Shown here: positions 49,457 through 59,616 of the stretch, in pieces
Layout of the letters: the number at the start of each line of letters is the position of its first letter
Position numbering within the stretch: the first letter of the stretch is position 1
NCBI RefSeq assembly: GCF_014196635.1
Contig: NZ_JACIEB010000001.1
Location: forward strand, 1-64,000
DNA from: Sphingobium fontiphilum
GTDB lineage: Bacteria > Pseudomonadota > Alphaproteobacteria > Sphingomonadales > Sphingomonadaceae
Direction of reading: 5' to 3'
Length of the DNA: 64,000 bases
The notes under the pieces: generated by a model
Database searches by the model: none
Told to the model about the DNA's origin: nothing
The model's input: only the letters and a program-made list of their open reading frames with translations
Made by a program: the position numbers and the translations under genes

Positions 49457-50125
49457 TTAGAGCCGAAAACTCAGCGTCGCCCAGGGGATGTGGGCCACGG
49501 CGTCGGGGCGGTGGTCGCGGAAGGTCTGTTGCCGCATGTACAGCAGTTGCGCGTCGATCTGGGGCGAGAGGCGCTGGCGCAGGCCTATTTGCTGGCGCAT
49601 CATGGCAAGGCCAGTCTTGTCGCTGGGCCGCGCGCGGTTGAGGTGGAAGAAGAGTTCGTTCGTCGCGATCAGGCTGGTGCGCCGCGCATGGTCGAGCGGC
49701 ACCGTGATGGCGATTCGCTCGCGCAGGCGCCAGCTTGCCTCATCGGCATTGTCGAAGAAGCGCTGCTCCAGCCGGGTGCGGCTGGAGAACAGGCCATGGG
49801 TCAGGGTGAGTTGCTGGTGGAAACGCAGCTCCTTCTCGCTTTCGGCCTTCAGATAGGCAAAGCCGCCGCCAATCTCGACGCCGGTTGCGATACGGCGGTC
49901 GATGGATATGCGCTGCAGAAACTGTTCCCCGCCTGATGTCCGGTCCGACCGGGCGCGCTGGCTGGCGTCGAGGGTGATGGTGGTCGCCTTGTCCGCCTTG
50001 AAGGCGAATTGCTCGGTGATCCAGGCCTGGCTTTCGCTGGTCGCCGCCTGTGCGGCCCCGGCCTGGGCGAACATGGCGATGAGGAACATGGGCGCCGCGC
50101 GGCGGGGGGTGAGCGAAAAAGTCAC
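49457..50125 (-). CDS. DUF2490 family exported protein
   Basis: 222 residues. A signal peptide (ending GAAQA, about 27) precedes a predominantly beta structure: SQAWITEQFAFKADKATTI, RISIDRRIATGVEIGGGFAYL and HGLFSSRTRLEQRFF. The family is thought to form small outer membrane barrels. The start is probably GTG at 50125, with AAGGATC upstream; longer frames lack such a site. The function is not known. Confidence 0.75.
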   Translation of the reverse strand: MTFSLTPRRAAPMFLIAMFAQAGAAQAATSESQAWITEQFAFKADKATTITLDASQRARSDRTSGGEQFLQRISIDRRIATGVEIGGGFAYLKAESEKELRFHQQLTLTHGLFSSRTRLEQRFFDNADEASWRLRERIAITVPLDHARRTSLIATNELFFHLNRARPSDKTGLAMMRQQIGLRQRLSPQIDAQLLYMRQQTFRDHRPDAVAHIPWATLSFRL

Positions 50126-50264
50126 AAAAGGGATCCTTGCGAAAGGTGGCGTCGCCATAATGTGTCGGCGGGCCGCGCGCAATCTGTAGCCGCAGCGCAT
50201 GGCCAAGGGGGGAGGCAAAGGCTAAACAAGGCCGAGAATCAGTCCCATCCCGGAGCCTTCCCCC

Positions 50265-50918
50265 ATGAAATTCTTTGTCGACACCGCCGATACCGCCGAG
50301 ATTCGCGACCTTGCCGCCACCGGCCTGCTCGATGGCGTCACCACCAACCCGTCGCTGATCGCCAAGTCGGGCCGCAAGTTCGTGGAAGTGGTGGAGGAAA
50401 TCTGCGGCATCGTCGACGGGCCGGTGTCGGCCGAGGTGGTCGCGCTCGACCATGAAACGATGATGAAGGAAGCGGCCATCCTGCGGAAGATCGCCGACAA
50501 TGTCTGCATCAAGGTGCCGCTGACCATCGACGGGCTCAAGACCTGCAAGGCGCTGTCGGACGATGGCTGCATGGTCAATGTGACGCTTTGCTTCTCGGCC
50601 AATCAGGCGCTGCTGGCGGCGAAGGCGGGGGCGAGCTTCATTTCGCCCTTCGTCGGCCGGCACGACGATAACGGCTTCGACGGCATGGCATTGATCGAAG
50701 ACATCCGTTTGATTTACGACAATTATAATTTCTCGACCGAAATCCTGGTCGCGTCGGTCCGCCACCCGATTCATGTGCTGCAAAGCGCGAAGATCGGCGC
50801 CGACGTGATGACCGCGCCGCCCGCCGTGATCAAGGCGCTGTTCAATCATGTGCTGACCGACAAGGGCATTGCCGGCTTCATGGCGGACTGGGCCAAGACT
50901 GGCCAGTCGCTGCTCTGA
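50265..50918 (+). CDS. fsa: Fructose-6-phosphate aldolase / short transaldolase
   Basis: 217 residues. [33 protein letters not shown] and NVCIKVPLT with Schiff-base Lys83 match the short transaldolase (TalC/Fsa) group. [12 protein letters not shown]-type residues follow as [20 protein letters not shown]. Whether it acts as fructose-6-phosphate aldolase or transaldolase cannot be settled by sequence. It ends before a bidirectional terminator. Confidence 0.92.
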   Translation: MKFFVDTADTAEIRDLAATGLLDGVTTNPSLIAKSGRKFVEVVEEICGIVDGPVSAEVVALDHETMMKEAAILRKIADNVCIKVPLTIDGLKTCKALSDDGCMVNVTLCFSANQALLAAKAGASFISPFVGRHDDNGFDGMALIEDIRLIYDNYNFSTEILVASVRHPIHVLQSAKIGADVMTAPPAVIKALFNHVLTDKGIAGFMADWAKTGQSLL

Positions 50919-50979
50919 TTGGAGAGGAGGGGCGAGGCCGGCCGGCTTCGCTCCCTTCCCGTCACCATGGCGGCGCAAC

Positions 50980-51019
50980 AAAAAAGACTGCCCGAACAGG
51001 ATGTTCAGGCAGTCTTTTT
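50980..51019. terminator. Bidirectional Rho-independent terminator between fsa and rplI
   Basis: A 13-base stem, GACTGCCCGAACA pairing with TGTTCAGGCAGTC (one G-T), has a three-base loop and is flanked by A6 on the left and T5 on the right. It can stop transcripts from both convergent genes. Confidence 0.93.
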
Positions 51020-51041
51020 AAATGGTCTGGCAGCGAAAGCC

Positions 51042-51638
51042 TCAGGCTTCGTCGGCCGGGGCTTCGTCCGCTTCGACCGCGATTTCGCCGGGTTCGGCGT
51101 TCGGATCATAATCTTCGGTGAAGCCCGTTTCGTCCTTTTCGAACATTTCGGCCATCACGTCCACGCCCTTCGCCTGCAGTTCGGCCTCTTCGGGCGAGCG
51201 GGCGACGTTCACCTGGATGGTGACGGCGACTTCGGGGTGCAGCGCAACCTTGACGTCGAACAGGCCCAGGGTCTTGATCGGGCGTTCCAGCACGATCATC
51301 GCCTTGGTGACGCCTTCAACGCCATCGGCGGCCAGCGCCTCGACCACGTCACGGACGGCGACCGAACCATAAAGGTGGCCGGCGTTCGACGACTGGCGAA
51401 TGAGGACGATCTGCGTGCCGTTGACGGTTTCGGCGGCCTTTTCAGCGTCCGAACGACGAGCGGCGTTTTCAGCCTCGATCTTCGCGCGGTTGGCTTCGAA
51501 GACCTTCTTGTTGGCGGCGTTGGAGCGCAGCGCCTTCTTGTTCGGCAGCAAATAGTTACGGGCGTAGCCGTCCTTGACGGTCACGACGTCGCCAATGGCG
51601 CCGAGCTTCTCGATCCGTTCGAGGAGAATGATTTCCAT
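51042..51638 (-). CDS. rplI: 50S ribosomal protein L9
   Basis: 198 residues. MEIILLERIEKLGAIGDVV and VKDGYARNYLLPNKKAL form the N-terminal rRNA-binding domain. A long helix and the C-terminal domain follow. The last 35 residues form an acidic tail (GEIAVEADEAPADEA) beyond the E. coli length. It is last in the rpsF-rpsR-rplI operon. Confidence 0.97.
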   Translation of the reverse strand: MEIILLERIEKLGAIGDVVTVKDGYARNYLLPNKKALRSNAANKKVFEANRAKIEAENAARRSDAEKAAETVNGTQIVLIRQSSNAGHLYGSVAVRDVVEALAADGVEGVTKAMIVLERPIKTLGLFDVKVALHPEVAVTIQVNVARSPEEAELQAKGVDVMAEMFEKDETGFTEDYDPNAEPGEIAVEADEAPADEA

Positions 51639-51651
51639 GGGTCTTTCTCCC

Positions 51652-51876
51652 TTACTTCACGATGTAGGGCAGCAGGCCCAGGTGACGGGCGCGCTTGATG
51701 GCCTGGGCCAGTTCGCGCTGCTTCTTGCCGGAAACGGCGGTGATGCGGCTGGGGACGATCTTGCCGCGCTCGGACACGAAGCCCTGGAGCAGACGGACGT
51801 CCTTGTAATCAATCTTCGGCGCATCCTTGGCGGCGAAGGGGCAGCTCTTGCGGCGGCGGAAAAACGGGCGTGCCAT
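51652..51876 (-). CDS. rpsR: 30S ribosomal protein S18
   Basis: 74 residues. [20 protein letters not shown] and [20 protein letters not shown] are full-length S18 signatures. The gene lies 13 bases from rplI and from rpsF on each side. S18 pairs with S6 on the small subunit platform. Confidence 0.97.
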   Translation of the reverse strand: MARPFFRRRKSCPFAAKDAPKIDYKDVRLLQGFVSERGKIVPSRITAVSGKKQRELAQAIKRARHLGLLPYIVK

Positions 51877-51889
51877 GTTTCAGATCTCC

Positions 51890-52300
51890 TTATTCGCCAG
51901 CGGCTTCTTCGCGCTCGCGGCGCGGGCCACGATCTTCGCGCGGGCCACGGGGGCCGCGATCGCCGCGATCGGACCGTTCCTGCTTGCGCATCATCACCGA
52001 CGGGCCGGTTTCCAGCGCGTCGACCTTGATGGTCATGTAGCGGATGATGTCTTCGTTGATCTGGGTCTGGCGTTCCAGCTCGGCCACGACACCGGCAGGG
52101 GCGTCGATGTTGAGCATGACATAGTGCGCCTTGCGGTTCTTGGCGATCTTGTAGGCGAGCGAACGCAGACCCCAGGTCTCGACCTTGGTCACCTTGCCGT
52201 CCATGTCCTCGACGATCTTGGTGGCGGTTTCCGCCAGCGCGTCCACCTGCGCCTGTGCCAGATCCTGGCGCGCAAGGAACACATGCTCATAAAGAGCCAT
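51890..52300 (-). CDS. rpsF: 30S ribosomal protein S6
   Basis: 136 residues. [38 protein letters not shown] and [16 protein letters not shown] cover the ferredoxin-like fold. A long Arg/Asp-rich tail ([17 protein letters not shown]) extends beyond the core. GAGG lies eight bases before the ATG. It opens the operon with rpsR and rplI. Confidence 0.97.
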   Translation of the reverse strand: MALYEHVFLARQDLAQAQVDALAETATKIVEDMDGKVTKVETWGLRSLAYKIAKNRKAHYVMLNIDAPAGVVAELERQTQINEDIIRYMTIKVDALETGPSVMMRKQERSDRGDRGPRGPREDRGPRREREEAAGE

Positions 52301-52462
52301 GATAGTGCCTCATCTGTTGGCCGATCGCTGACGCACGCCCCATGCGGCGCCCCTCCGGCTGTCGTCTAAAAATGCAAATATTCGCGCGCCACCGAGTCTC
52401 TCCGGTGCCGTGCGAAGCGCGGCCTATGACGCAGCGGCATTGGAAAGGCAAGAGGATGGGCG

Positions 52463-52507
52463 CAAAAAGACGCCCCGGCAAGCCGTTGCGATGGCTTCCG
52501 GGGCGTC
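52463..52507 (-). terminator. Terminator downstream of the RcnB-like gene
   Basis: On the minus strand GACGCCCCGGAAGCC pairs with GGCTTGCCGGGGCGTC, followed by TTTTTG. It lies 25 bases beyond the stop codon of the RcnB-like gene and upstream of rpsF. Confidence 0.88.
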
Positions 52508-52531
52508 CGGCCAGACAGGGGAGGCCGGACT

Positions 52532-52912
52532 TTAGCGGAAGGCGCCGCCGATGACCGCGCCGATGACGCCGCCGGTGATGGCGATCAGCGCCGCGTCATT
52601 GCCCGAACGGACCCAATGATAGCCGCGCGGCGGGGCCGACAGGCGATAGTTGCGATAATTGTTCACGACCCGGTAGTTGGCGGCATGGCGACGGTCGAAA
52701 CGCTGGCCCTTGGCCCAACGGCGGTGTTCGGCCTTGCGCACGGTCTTCTGCTTGACGATCGTGCGGCCAAGGGGCTTGTGCTTGACGACAATGCGGGTGG
52801 TTTCGGTGCGGTGCTTCTGCGGGCCATGGGTTGCGGCCTGCGCCTGGGTGGTGGCGATCGGGCCTGCGATCATCGTGGTGGCGGTCAGGGCGATCAAAAT
52901 CTTCTTGAACAT
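52532..52912 (-). CDS. RcnB-like small exported protein
   Basis: 126 residues. A signal peptide (ending QAQAA) is followed by a strongly basic region (HRTETTRIVVKHKPLGRTIV) and the RcnB-type core NYRLSAPPRGYHWVRSGNDA-ALIAITGG. The C-terminal GGVIGAVIGG is a short Gly-rich hydrophobic segment. RcnB of E. coli affects nickel and cobalt efflux, but most members are uncharacterized. Start 52912 has AGAGGAG upstream. Confidence 0.8.
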   Translation of the reverse strand: MFKKILIALTATTMIAGPIATTQAQAATHGPQKHRTETTRIVVKHKPLGRTIVKQKTVRKAEHRRWAKGQRFDRRHAANYRVVNNYRNYRLSAPPRGYHWVRSGNDAALIAITGGVIGAVIGGAFR

Positions 52913-53027
52913 GGAAACTGCTCCTCTTTCCAATTGCGGGCGCCGTTCCGTGGCGTCGAAATCAGAAATAAGAGGGGTTTGTCGCAGCGATGTGCCGGGG
53001 GGGCGGAAAGATGTCAGAGAATGTAAC

Positions 53028-53055
53028 AACGCCCGCTCATTTCTGAACGGGCGTT
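53028..53055 (-). terminator. Hairpin downstream of the efflux permease gene
   Basis: AACGCCCGTTC pairs with GAGCGGGCGTT around a six-base loop, followed by the weak tract GTTACATT. It lies 12 bases after the stop codon of the permease gene. Confidence 0.6.
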
Positions 53056-53067
53056 CATAGGTCCGGG

Positions 53068-54272
53068 TTATTCGTGGCGCAGGGCGTCGATCGGGTTCAG
53101 CGCGGCGGCGCGGCGCGCGGGGAAATAGCCGAAGATGACGCCGATGGCCGCAGAGAAAGCGAAGGCGATCAGGTTCACCTGAATGTTGAAGATAAAGGGC
53201 ACCTGCATCAGCGGCGCGATGGCGATGGATGCGACCAGTGCGAGGACCAGGCCGATGAGGCCGCCCAGACAGGATAGCACGATGGCCTCCACTAGAAACT
53301 GGGTCAGCACCTCGCTCGCCACTGCGCCGATGGCGAGGCGGATGCCGATTTCGCGGGTTCGTTCCGTCACCGATACCAGCATGATGTTCATGATGCCGAT
53401 GCCGCCCACCAGCAGAGAAATGGCCGCCACCGTACCGACGATCTGCGTCAGGATGGTGGTGGTGCCGGTTAGCGTGTCGGAAATCTGCTTGGTGTCGAAC
53501 ACGTTGAAATTGTCGTCCGCGCCGGGCTTGATCTTGCGCCGTTCGCGCATCAGTTGTTCCAGGCTCGCCTGGACGACGGATGTGTCATAGGCGTCGTCGA
53601 CCGCGACCATGATCTGGCTGATGTCGCGATCGCCGGTGAAGCGGCGCTGCACGAATTTGATCGGCATGACCACGACATCGTCCTGATCGCCGAAGCCGCC
53701 CTGTCCGCGCGTCGTCAGCACGCCGATGACCTGGCAGGACACGCCCTTGATCCGCATCCGTTTACCCACCGGATCGGCCCTCTGGAACAGGTTGTTCCGC
53801 ACCGTATTGCCGATGATGCAGACGGGGCTGCCGGCCTCTTCCTCTTCGGGCATGAACAGGCGCCCGTCCGCCACCTTCCACTGCTGCACCTCGGAATAGG
53901 CCGATGTGGTGCCATAGACGCTGGTTGACCAGTTATTACCTTCATAAATGGCCGTGCCGCTCGACTGGACGATGGGAGCGACAGCGCGCACGCCGGTTAA
54001 CTGGTTGGCGATGGCGGTCAGATCCTGTTCCTTGAAGTCGGGCGGGCGCGGGCCGCCGCCACCCCGACCAAAGCCCTGTCCCGGCCGCAATTGCAGCACA
54101 TTGGCGCCCAGCGAACTGATCTGTTCGCGGACCGCCGCCGTCGCGCCATTGCCCAGCGTGACCATCGTGACGACCGCCGCCACGCCGATGATGATGCCTA
54201 GCGTGGTGAGGAAGGAGCGCAACTTGTGCCGGTTGATCGCGCGCAGCGCGAGGACGACCGTGGTGCCCAGTA

Positions 54273-54276
<4 letters not shown>
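53068..54276 (-). CDS. macB: MacB-type ABC transporter permease
   Basis: 402 residues with a first membrane helix (SFLTTLGIIIGVAAVVTMV), a large periplasmic domain (about 60-280) and three C-terminal helices ending with the FtsX-type region (FGYFPARRAAALNPIDALRH). In E. coli the ATPase is fused to MacB; here it is a separate gene overlapping by four bases. A Gly/Arg/Pro-rich loop (QGFGRGGGGPRPPDF) is unusual. It works with the adaptor and outer membrane channel encoded upstream. Confidence 0.9.
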
Positions 54277-54974
<698 letters not shown>

Positions 54975-54977
54975 CCT

Positions 54978-56621
54978 TCATTCCCCTCCGGTAGACTGGG
55001 CGGCGGCGCGGCGTTCCTCACGCCTCTTGCGCCATTCCGCCCGCTGTTCCGGCGTCATGCTGTCGATGAAGGCCTGGCGCCGTTCGGGCGTCATGTCGCG
55101 CATCCGGGGGCGTTCGGTTGCGGCGGCCGCACCGGCTGTAGGCGTGTTTGCCGGAGCATTGGCCGGAGCGGGGGCCTGTTTTGGGGCCGATGACATTGGA
55201 GCGGCGGCGGTCGCATTGTCTGCGGCCTTAGGGACGTTACCGTTGCCCGGCTTTGCTTTCGCGCCGCTGTCGCGTGATTGGTCCTCCGGCGGCGCTTCCT
55301 GCCCGGCGGCAAGCTGGCCAGTGATGACGCGCATTCCTTCCTTCAGGTCGCCACCGGTCACGACCGTGCGGTTGCCGTCGCTGGCGCCGATGACGACCTG
55401 AACCGCCTTGGGGTTGCCTTCCTCGTCGACGACATAGACGGTCTGGCTGCTGCCTGCGCCAAAGCTGACCTGACGGGCATTGCCGCGCCGCATTCGACCG
55501 GGTCCGGGCAGGATACTGGTGATGCCGCTGCCCGACTTGCCGGCGCTTGGTTTGAAGCGCAACGCGGCGTTGGGGACGAGCAGCACATCATGCAGCTCCT
55601 GCGTCACGATGTCGGCGCTGGCGGTCATGCCGGGGCGCAGCGTTTCGTCCGCATTGTTGACCGACAGCACGGCCGTATAGGCGACGACCGTGCCCGACGA
55701 ACTGCTGGTGGTGGTCGAGGACGAGGACGATGTGCTGGCGTTGGAGCCGACATTCACCCGGGTGATCCGCGCCGGGAAGGTGCGGCCGGGGAAGGCGTCG
55801 ACAGCGAAGGTCGCCGACTGGCCGTCCTTGACCTGTCCGACATCGGCCTCGTCGACGGACACCTCAACCTCCATCTGGGTCAGGTCTTCGGCGATGGTGA
55901 AGAGCACGGGCGCGTTGAAAGACGCTGCGACGGTCTGGCCCGGTTCGATGTCGCGCGACAGGACGACGCCGGTCACCGGCGAGACGATCTGGGCGATGGA
56001 CAGGTTGGTGGTCGCGGAACTCAACTGCGCGCGGGCGACGTCGACCTGCGCCTTGGCGGCGCGCAGAGAAGCGATAGCCTGTTGATGGGTGGCGCGCGCC
56101 GAATCCAGCTCAGTCTTGGAAGGGACGCGACCGCCCGACAGTTGATAGACGCTCAATTGCCGGTCCAGGGTCGCCTTGGCCAGCGCCACCTGCGCCTGCG
56201 CCTGCGCGACCCCGGCCTGCGCCGAGGCGAGCTGCGCGCGGTTCTGTTCGACGGCGTCCGACAGGCGGCGGGTGTCGAGTTCCGCCAGCCTTTGCCCCTT
56301 GGTCACGCGATCGTTCACGTCGACGAAGACCTGGGTGATCTTGCCCGATTGTTCGGAACCCACGTCCACCTGATTGATGGGTTTCAGGTTACCGGTGGCC
56401 GACACGGTGACGGTCAGATCGCCCTTTCGCACCACACGGGTTGCGTAATTGGGTTTGTCGTCGCTGCCGAAACAGCGGCTGAGCAGCAACAGCAGGACGA
56501 TAAGGCCAAGGCCGATGCCGCCGCGGATCGCCCATTTGCGCCACGGCTTTTGGGGCTTGGCGCCCAGAAAATCGTCGAGGGACTGGTCGTTGATCACATC
56601 ATTGCTCATCGGGGCGGTCAT
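54978..56621 (-). CDS. macA: MacA-type periplasmic adaptor with an extended C-terminal tail
   Basis: About 547 residues. One N-terminal helix (AIRGGIGLGLIVLLLLLSRC) anchors it. Lipoyl and hairpin domains follow (GDLTVTVSATGNLKPINQVD, AQAGVAQAQAQVALAKATLD), then the barrel and membrane-proximal regions. A Ser/Thr run (ASTSSSSSTTTSSSSG) interrupts the barrel domain. The tail after about residue 440 is Ala/Pro-rich and ends in two MTPERRQ/MTPEQRAEWRKRREERR units, not seen in E. coli MacA. The start overlaps the outer membrane factor gene by 23 bases; ATG at 56609 is an alternative. Confidence 0.9.
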   Translation of the reverse strand: MTAPMSNDVINDQSLDDFLGAKPQKPWRKWAIRGGIGLGLIVLLLLLSRCFGSDDKPNYATRVVRKGDLTVTVSATGNLKPINQVDVGSEQSGKITQVFVDVNDRVTKGQRLAELDTRRLSDAVEQNRAQLASAQAGVAQAQAQVALAKATLDRQLSVYQLSGGRVPSKTELDSARATHQQAIASLRAAKAQVDVARAQLSSATTNLSIAQIVSPVTGVVLSRDIEPGQTVAASFNAPVLFTIAEDLTQMEVEVSVDEADVGQVKDGQSATFAVDAFPGRTFPARITRVNVGSNASTSSSSSTTTSSSSGTVVAYTAVLSVNNADETLRPGMTASADIVTQELHDVLLVPNAALRFKPSAGKSGSGITSILPGPGRMRRGNARQVSFGAGSSQTVYVVDEEGNPKAVQVVIGASDGNRTVVTGGDLKEGMRVITGQLAAGQEAPPEDQSRDSGAKAKPGNGNVPKAADNATAAAPMSSAPKQAPAPANAPANTPTAGAAAATERPRMRDMTPERRQAFIDSMTPEQRAEWRKRREERRAAAQSTGGE

Positions 56622-58050
56622 CCATGCTCTGCCAGCCGCCACCCAACGCATTGTAAAGCTGGGCAATGGCGAGGATTTCGTCGGCGCACGCACCGGCCAG
56701 GCTGTTGCGCGCGGAAAGAAGGGAAGATTCGCTGGTGGACAGCGTCTGGAAGTCGATCAGCCCGGCCTGATATTGGCTGCGGGCGAGGATCGCGGCATTG
56801 TTCGACGCATCCAGGGCGATGGCGAACTCCGCCTTGCGGGCGCGGGCGCTGGCCATTGAGGCCATCGCGTTTTCGACATCCTCCAGCGCGCCCAGCACGC
56901 TTTGCCTGTAGGCGGCGAAAGCGGCGTCGGTCGCGGCCTTTTGCGAGCGGACTTGCGAGGCGAGCCGCCCGCCGTCGAAGATCACCTGCGCGACATTGGC
57001 GAAGACGCCGCCGGTCACCAGGCTGAACAGATCCTTGAAGGCGTTGGAGGTCGTGCCGATATTGCCGCTGATCCCCAGCGAGGGATAAAGCTGGGCCTGC
57101 GCCACGCCGATGCGCGCGGTGGCGGCGGCCAGCGCCCGTTCGGCCGATCGCACGTCAGGCCGCTGGCGCAGCGTGTCGGCAGGGATGCCAGCGGCGATCG
57201 CGATGGGCGCGGCGGGCAGCGGGGCCGGGCTTTCCAGCGCGCGGGTGGCTTCGCCCGGCGCTTCGCCCGTCAACACGGCAATGCGATTGAGGCTGCCTTT
57301 CAGGTTCGCTTCAATCTGGGGGATGGCGGCGCTGGTCTGGGCCAGTTGGGCGCGGGCCTGCTGTTTGTCGAGCGAAGAGACGAGCCCGGCTTGCAAACGC
57401 CATCCGGCGATGTCGTAATTATCCTTCTGGATCGTCTGGCTATCGCGGGTGATGCGCAATTGTTCCTGCGCCAACCGCGCCTGCACATAATTATTCACCA
57501 GTTCCGCGATGATCGTCATCCGCACGGTGGCCAGGTCATAGCCCGACGCCTGCAACTGGGCGCGGGCCGCTTCCTTAGTGCGGGACAGTTCGCCGAACAG
57601 GTCGATCTGCCAACTGGCGCTCGCTCCCAGGGAATAGCTGCTCGACCAGTTGCTGGCGCCGGTGCTGATGACGTTGCCATTGCTATCAACACGGGTGCCC
57701 CCGGCCTCGCTGCGGTAATTCTTGCCGCCGCTGGCTGATCCGCTGACCTGCGGCAGGAAGGATGCATTGGCCTGACGCAGCGATTCCCGCGCCTGCCGCA
57801 ACCGCGACTGCGCCTGGACAATGTCCAGATTGGCGGACACGGCCCGGTCGATCAGGGCGGACAGGGCCGGGTCGTCCAGCCGGGTCCACCATTGCGACAG
57901 GGCCGCTTCGTCCAGCGCCGCGCCGGGGCCGGTGCTGAACTGGTCGGGCAGTGCCAGCGCCGCGCCGGTGGGCGCGTGATAATCCGGCCCGGCGGCGCAG
58001 GCCGACAGCGTCAGCGCCGTTCCCGCCATCCATGCAATGCGATATCGCAC
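56599..58050 (-). CDS. NodT/TolC-type outer membrane efflux lipoprotein
   Basis: 483 residues. The signal ends in a lipobox-like LSACAAGPDY, typical of RND outer membrane factors. Two repeats of the efflux domain include ALSQWWTRLDDPALSALIDR and RPDVRSAERALAAATARIGV, which is a hallmark of the NodT group. It would form the outer membrane exit for the MacA-MacB pump whose genes follow. The gene starts the four-gene operon and is divergent from fabD. Confidence 0.9.
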   Translation of the reverse strand: MRYRIAWMAGTALTLSACAAGPDYHAPTGAALALPDQFSTGPGAALDEAALSQWWTRLDDPALSALIDRAVSANLDIVQAQSRLRQARESLRQANASFLPQVSGSASGGKNYRSEAGGTRVDSNGNVISTGASNWSSSYSLGASASWQIDLFGELSRTKEAARAQLQASGYDLATVRMTIIAELVNNYVQARLAQEQLRITRDSQTIQKDNYDIAGWRLQAGLVSSLDKQQARAQLAQTSAAIPQIEANLKGSLNRIAVLTGEAPGEATRALESPAPLPAAPIAIAAGIPADTLRQRPDVRSAERALAAATARIGVAQAQLYPSLGISGNIGTTSNAFKDLFSLVTGGVFANVAQVIFDGGRLASQVRSQKAATDAAFAAYRQSVLGALEDVENAMASMASARARKAEFAIALDASNNAAILARSQYQAGLIDFQTLSTSESSLLSARNSLAGACADEILAIAQLYNALGGGWQSMDDRPDEQ

Positions 58051-58230
58051 CTTTTCCTTGCACTCCGTGATCGTTAAAGGGGCCTGCGTTTGTCCCGGAA
58101 TGGTCCGGGGCGCGGGTCTGTTGGGGGGTAGTGCCCAAATCGCAGGGGCGCCTCAACGGCAATTGTGTCTCAAAGTGTAACGGCTTCGGAAAATGCGCTA
58201 TTCCGGGGCGTGACGGTCAGAGGATGGAAG
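58051..58230. other. Divergent promoter region between the efflux operon and fabD
   Basis: 180 bases between two oppositely transcribed operons; both promoters must lie here. No recognisable operator was found. A frame that would extend fabD upstream to 58165 lacks conservation. Confidence 0.5.
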
Positions 58231-59166
58231 ATGAGGGCATTTCTGTTTCCGGGGCAAGGCAGCCAGTCGGTGGGCATGGGCAAGGCGCTGGCCGAAGCCA
58301 GTCCGGCCGCGAAGGAATTGTTCCAGGAGGTCGACGATGCGCTGAACCAGCATCTCTTCCGCATCATGATGGAGGGGCCGGAAAACGACCTGACCCTGAC
58401 TGAAAACGCCCAGCCCGCGATTATGGCGAACGCGCTCGCCACCCTGCGGGTGATGCAGAGGGAAGGCGGCTTTTCGCTGGCCGACAAGGGCGATTATGTC
58501 GCCGGGCACAGCCTTGGCGAATATAGCGCCTTGTGCGCGGCCGAAGCGTTCGACATTGCCACCACCGCGCGCCTTTTGAAGTTGCGCGGGCAGGCGATGC
58601 AGGCCGCCGTGCCGGTGGGCATGGGCGCGATGGCCGCCCTTCTGGGCGCGGACATCGAAAAGGCGCAGGCGCTGGCCGACGCCGCCGCGCAGGGCGAAGT
58701 GTGCACCGTCGCCAACGACAATGATCCGACCCAGGTTGTCATTTCCGGCCATCGGGGTGCGATCGAACGCGCGGTCGCCATGGTGAAGGACCATGGCATC
58801 AAGCGCGGCGTGCTGTTGCCCGTCTCCGCGCCCTTTCACTGTCCGCTGATGCAGCCCGCCGCCGACGCCATGGCCGATGCGCTGGGCAAGGCGGCGATCA
58901 GCGCGCCATTGTTGCCGGTCTACGCCAATGTGCTGGCCGCGCCGGTTGCCGACCCGGAAGAGATCAAGGCGCGGCTGGTGGAGCAGGTGACGGGCCGGGT
59001 GCGCTGGCGCGAATCCGTCGCCGCCATGTGGGACGCGGGCGTCACCGATTTCGTCGAACTGGGCGGCAAGGTGCTGGGCCCCATGGTCAAGCGCATCGCG
59101 CCGGATGCCAGGGTGACCAGCATCGTGACGATGGACGACATAGAGGCCGCGCTGGGGGCAATTTGA
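58231..59166 (+). CDS. fabD: Malonyl-CoA:ACP transacylase
   Basis: 311 residues. RAFLFPGQGSQSVGMGKALA opens the protein, the active serine Ser94 is in AGHSLGEYSALCA, and SAPFHCPLMQPA holds the catalytic His. It moves malonyl from CoA to ACP for chain elongation. The ATG at 58231 has AGGATGGAAG directly upstream. The usual partner fabG follows after an inserted GxxExxY cassette. Confidence 0.96.
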   Translation: MRAFLFPGQGSQSVGMGKALAEASPAAKELFQEVDDALNQHLFRIMMEGPENDLTLTENAQPAIMANALATLRVMQREGGFSLADKGDYVAGHSLGEYSALCAAEAFDIATTARLLKLRGQAMQAAVPVGMGAMAALLGADIEKAQALADAAAQGEVCTVANDNDPTQVVISGHRGAIERAVAMVKDHGIKRGVLLPVSAPFHCPLMQPAADAMADALGKAAISAPLLPVYANVLAAPVADPEEIKARLVEQVTGRVRWRESVAAMWDAGVTDFVELGGKVLGPMVKRIAPDARVTSIVTMDDIEAALGAI

Positions 59167-59170
59167 GTTT

Positions 59171-59199
59171 TTCGCGCAGAGGCGCAGAGGACGCGGAGA
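59171..59199 (+). repeat. Left inverted repeat of the GxxExxY cassette
   Basis: TTCGCGCAGAGGCGCAGAGG followed by ACGCGGAGA. It is matched in inverted orientation by 59585-59613 at 25 of 29 positions. It contains a short tandem GCGCAGAG repeat and starts five bases after the fabD stop codon. Confidence 0.85.
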
Positions 59200-59203
59200 C
59201 AAT

Positions 59204-59616
59204 GTGAGGCCGATTGACGACATCACGCGGGATGTGATCGGGGTTGCGATGAACATTCTCGCGATCTGGGTCCCGGACTGCTGGAGAGCGTATATGAAGC
59301 CATATTGTTGGGGAAGCTCACCCGTCTGGGTTATAAGGTCGACCGGCAAATGCCGATCGACATTCAATTTGAGGATGTGCATTTCCAGGCTGCATTTCGT
59401 GTCGACATGTTGGTTGACGACCGACTGGTGCTTGAGATCAAGTCAGTCGATCAGTTGCATAAGGTTCATGCCAAGCAACTGTTGACCTATTTGCGGCTGA
59501 TGAAACAGCCTGTTGGCCTGATCCTCAACTTTGGCGGCGAAACGATCAAGGAAGGCATTCGTCGTCTCGTCAATAGTCACACCGACTCTGCGCCCTCTGC
59601 GCCTTTGCGCGAATAA
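59204..59616 (+). pseudogene. GxxExxY family protein, frameshifted
   Basis: The GTG frame at 59204 gives RPIDDITRDVIGVAMNI, then shifts near 59258. Adding one base (CTC to CATC) restores GPGLLESVYEAILLGKL, which carries the family's GxxExxY motif. The second part runs TRLGYKVDRQMPIDIQFED, FRVDMLVDDRLVLEIKSVDQ and HAKQLLTYLRLMKQPVGLIL, typical of this PD-(D/E)xK-like nuclease-fold family. The last residues (HTDSAPSAPLRE) are encoded by the right inverted repeat. The shift could be a sequencing error, but as given the gene is broken. The function of the family is not established. Confidence 0.85.
59585..59613 (-). repeat. Right inverted repeat of the GxxExxY cassette
   Basis: On the minus strand it reads TTCGCGCAAAGGCGCAGAGG then GCGCAGAGT, matching the left copy at 25 of 29 bases. 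The GxxExxY coding end lies within it. fabG starts 23 bases beyond. Confidence 0.85.

Noticed and set aside
47317-49641. 774-codon open frame on the plus strand
   Set aside because: Antisense to priA, which has complete helicase and zinc motifs.
52301-52400. S6:S18 autoregulatory leader before rpsF
   Set aside because: Such leaders are known in many bacteria and G/C stems occur here, but I could not identify the conserved CCG bulge with confidence.
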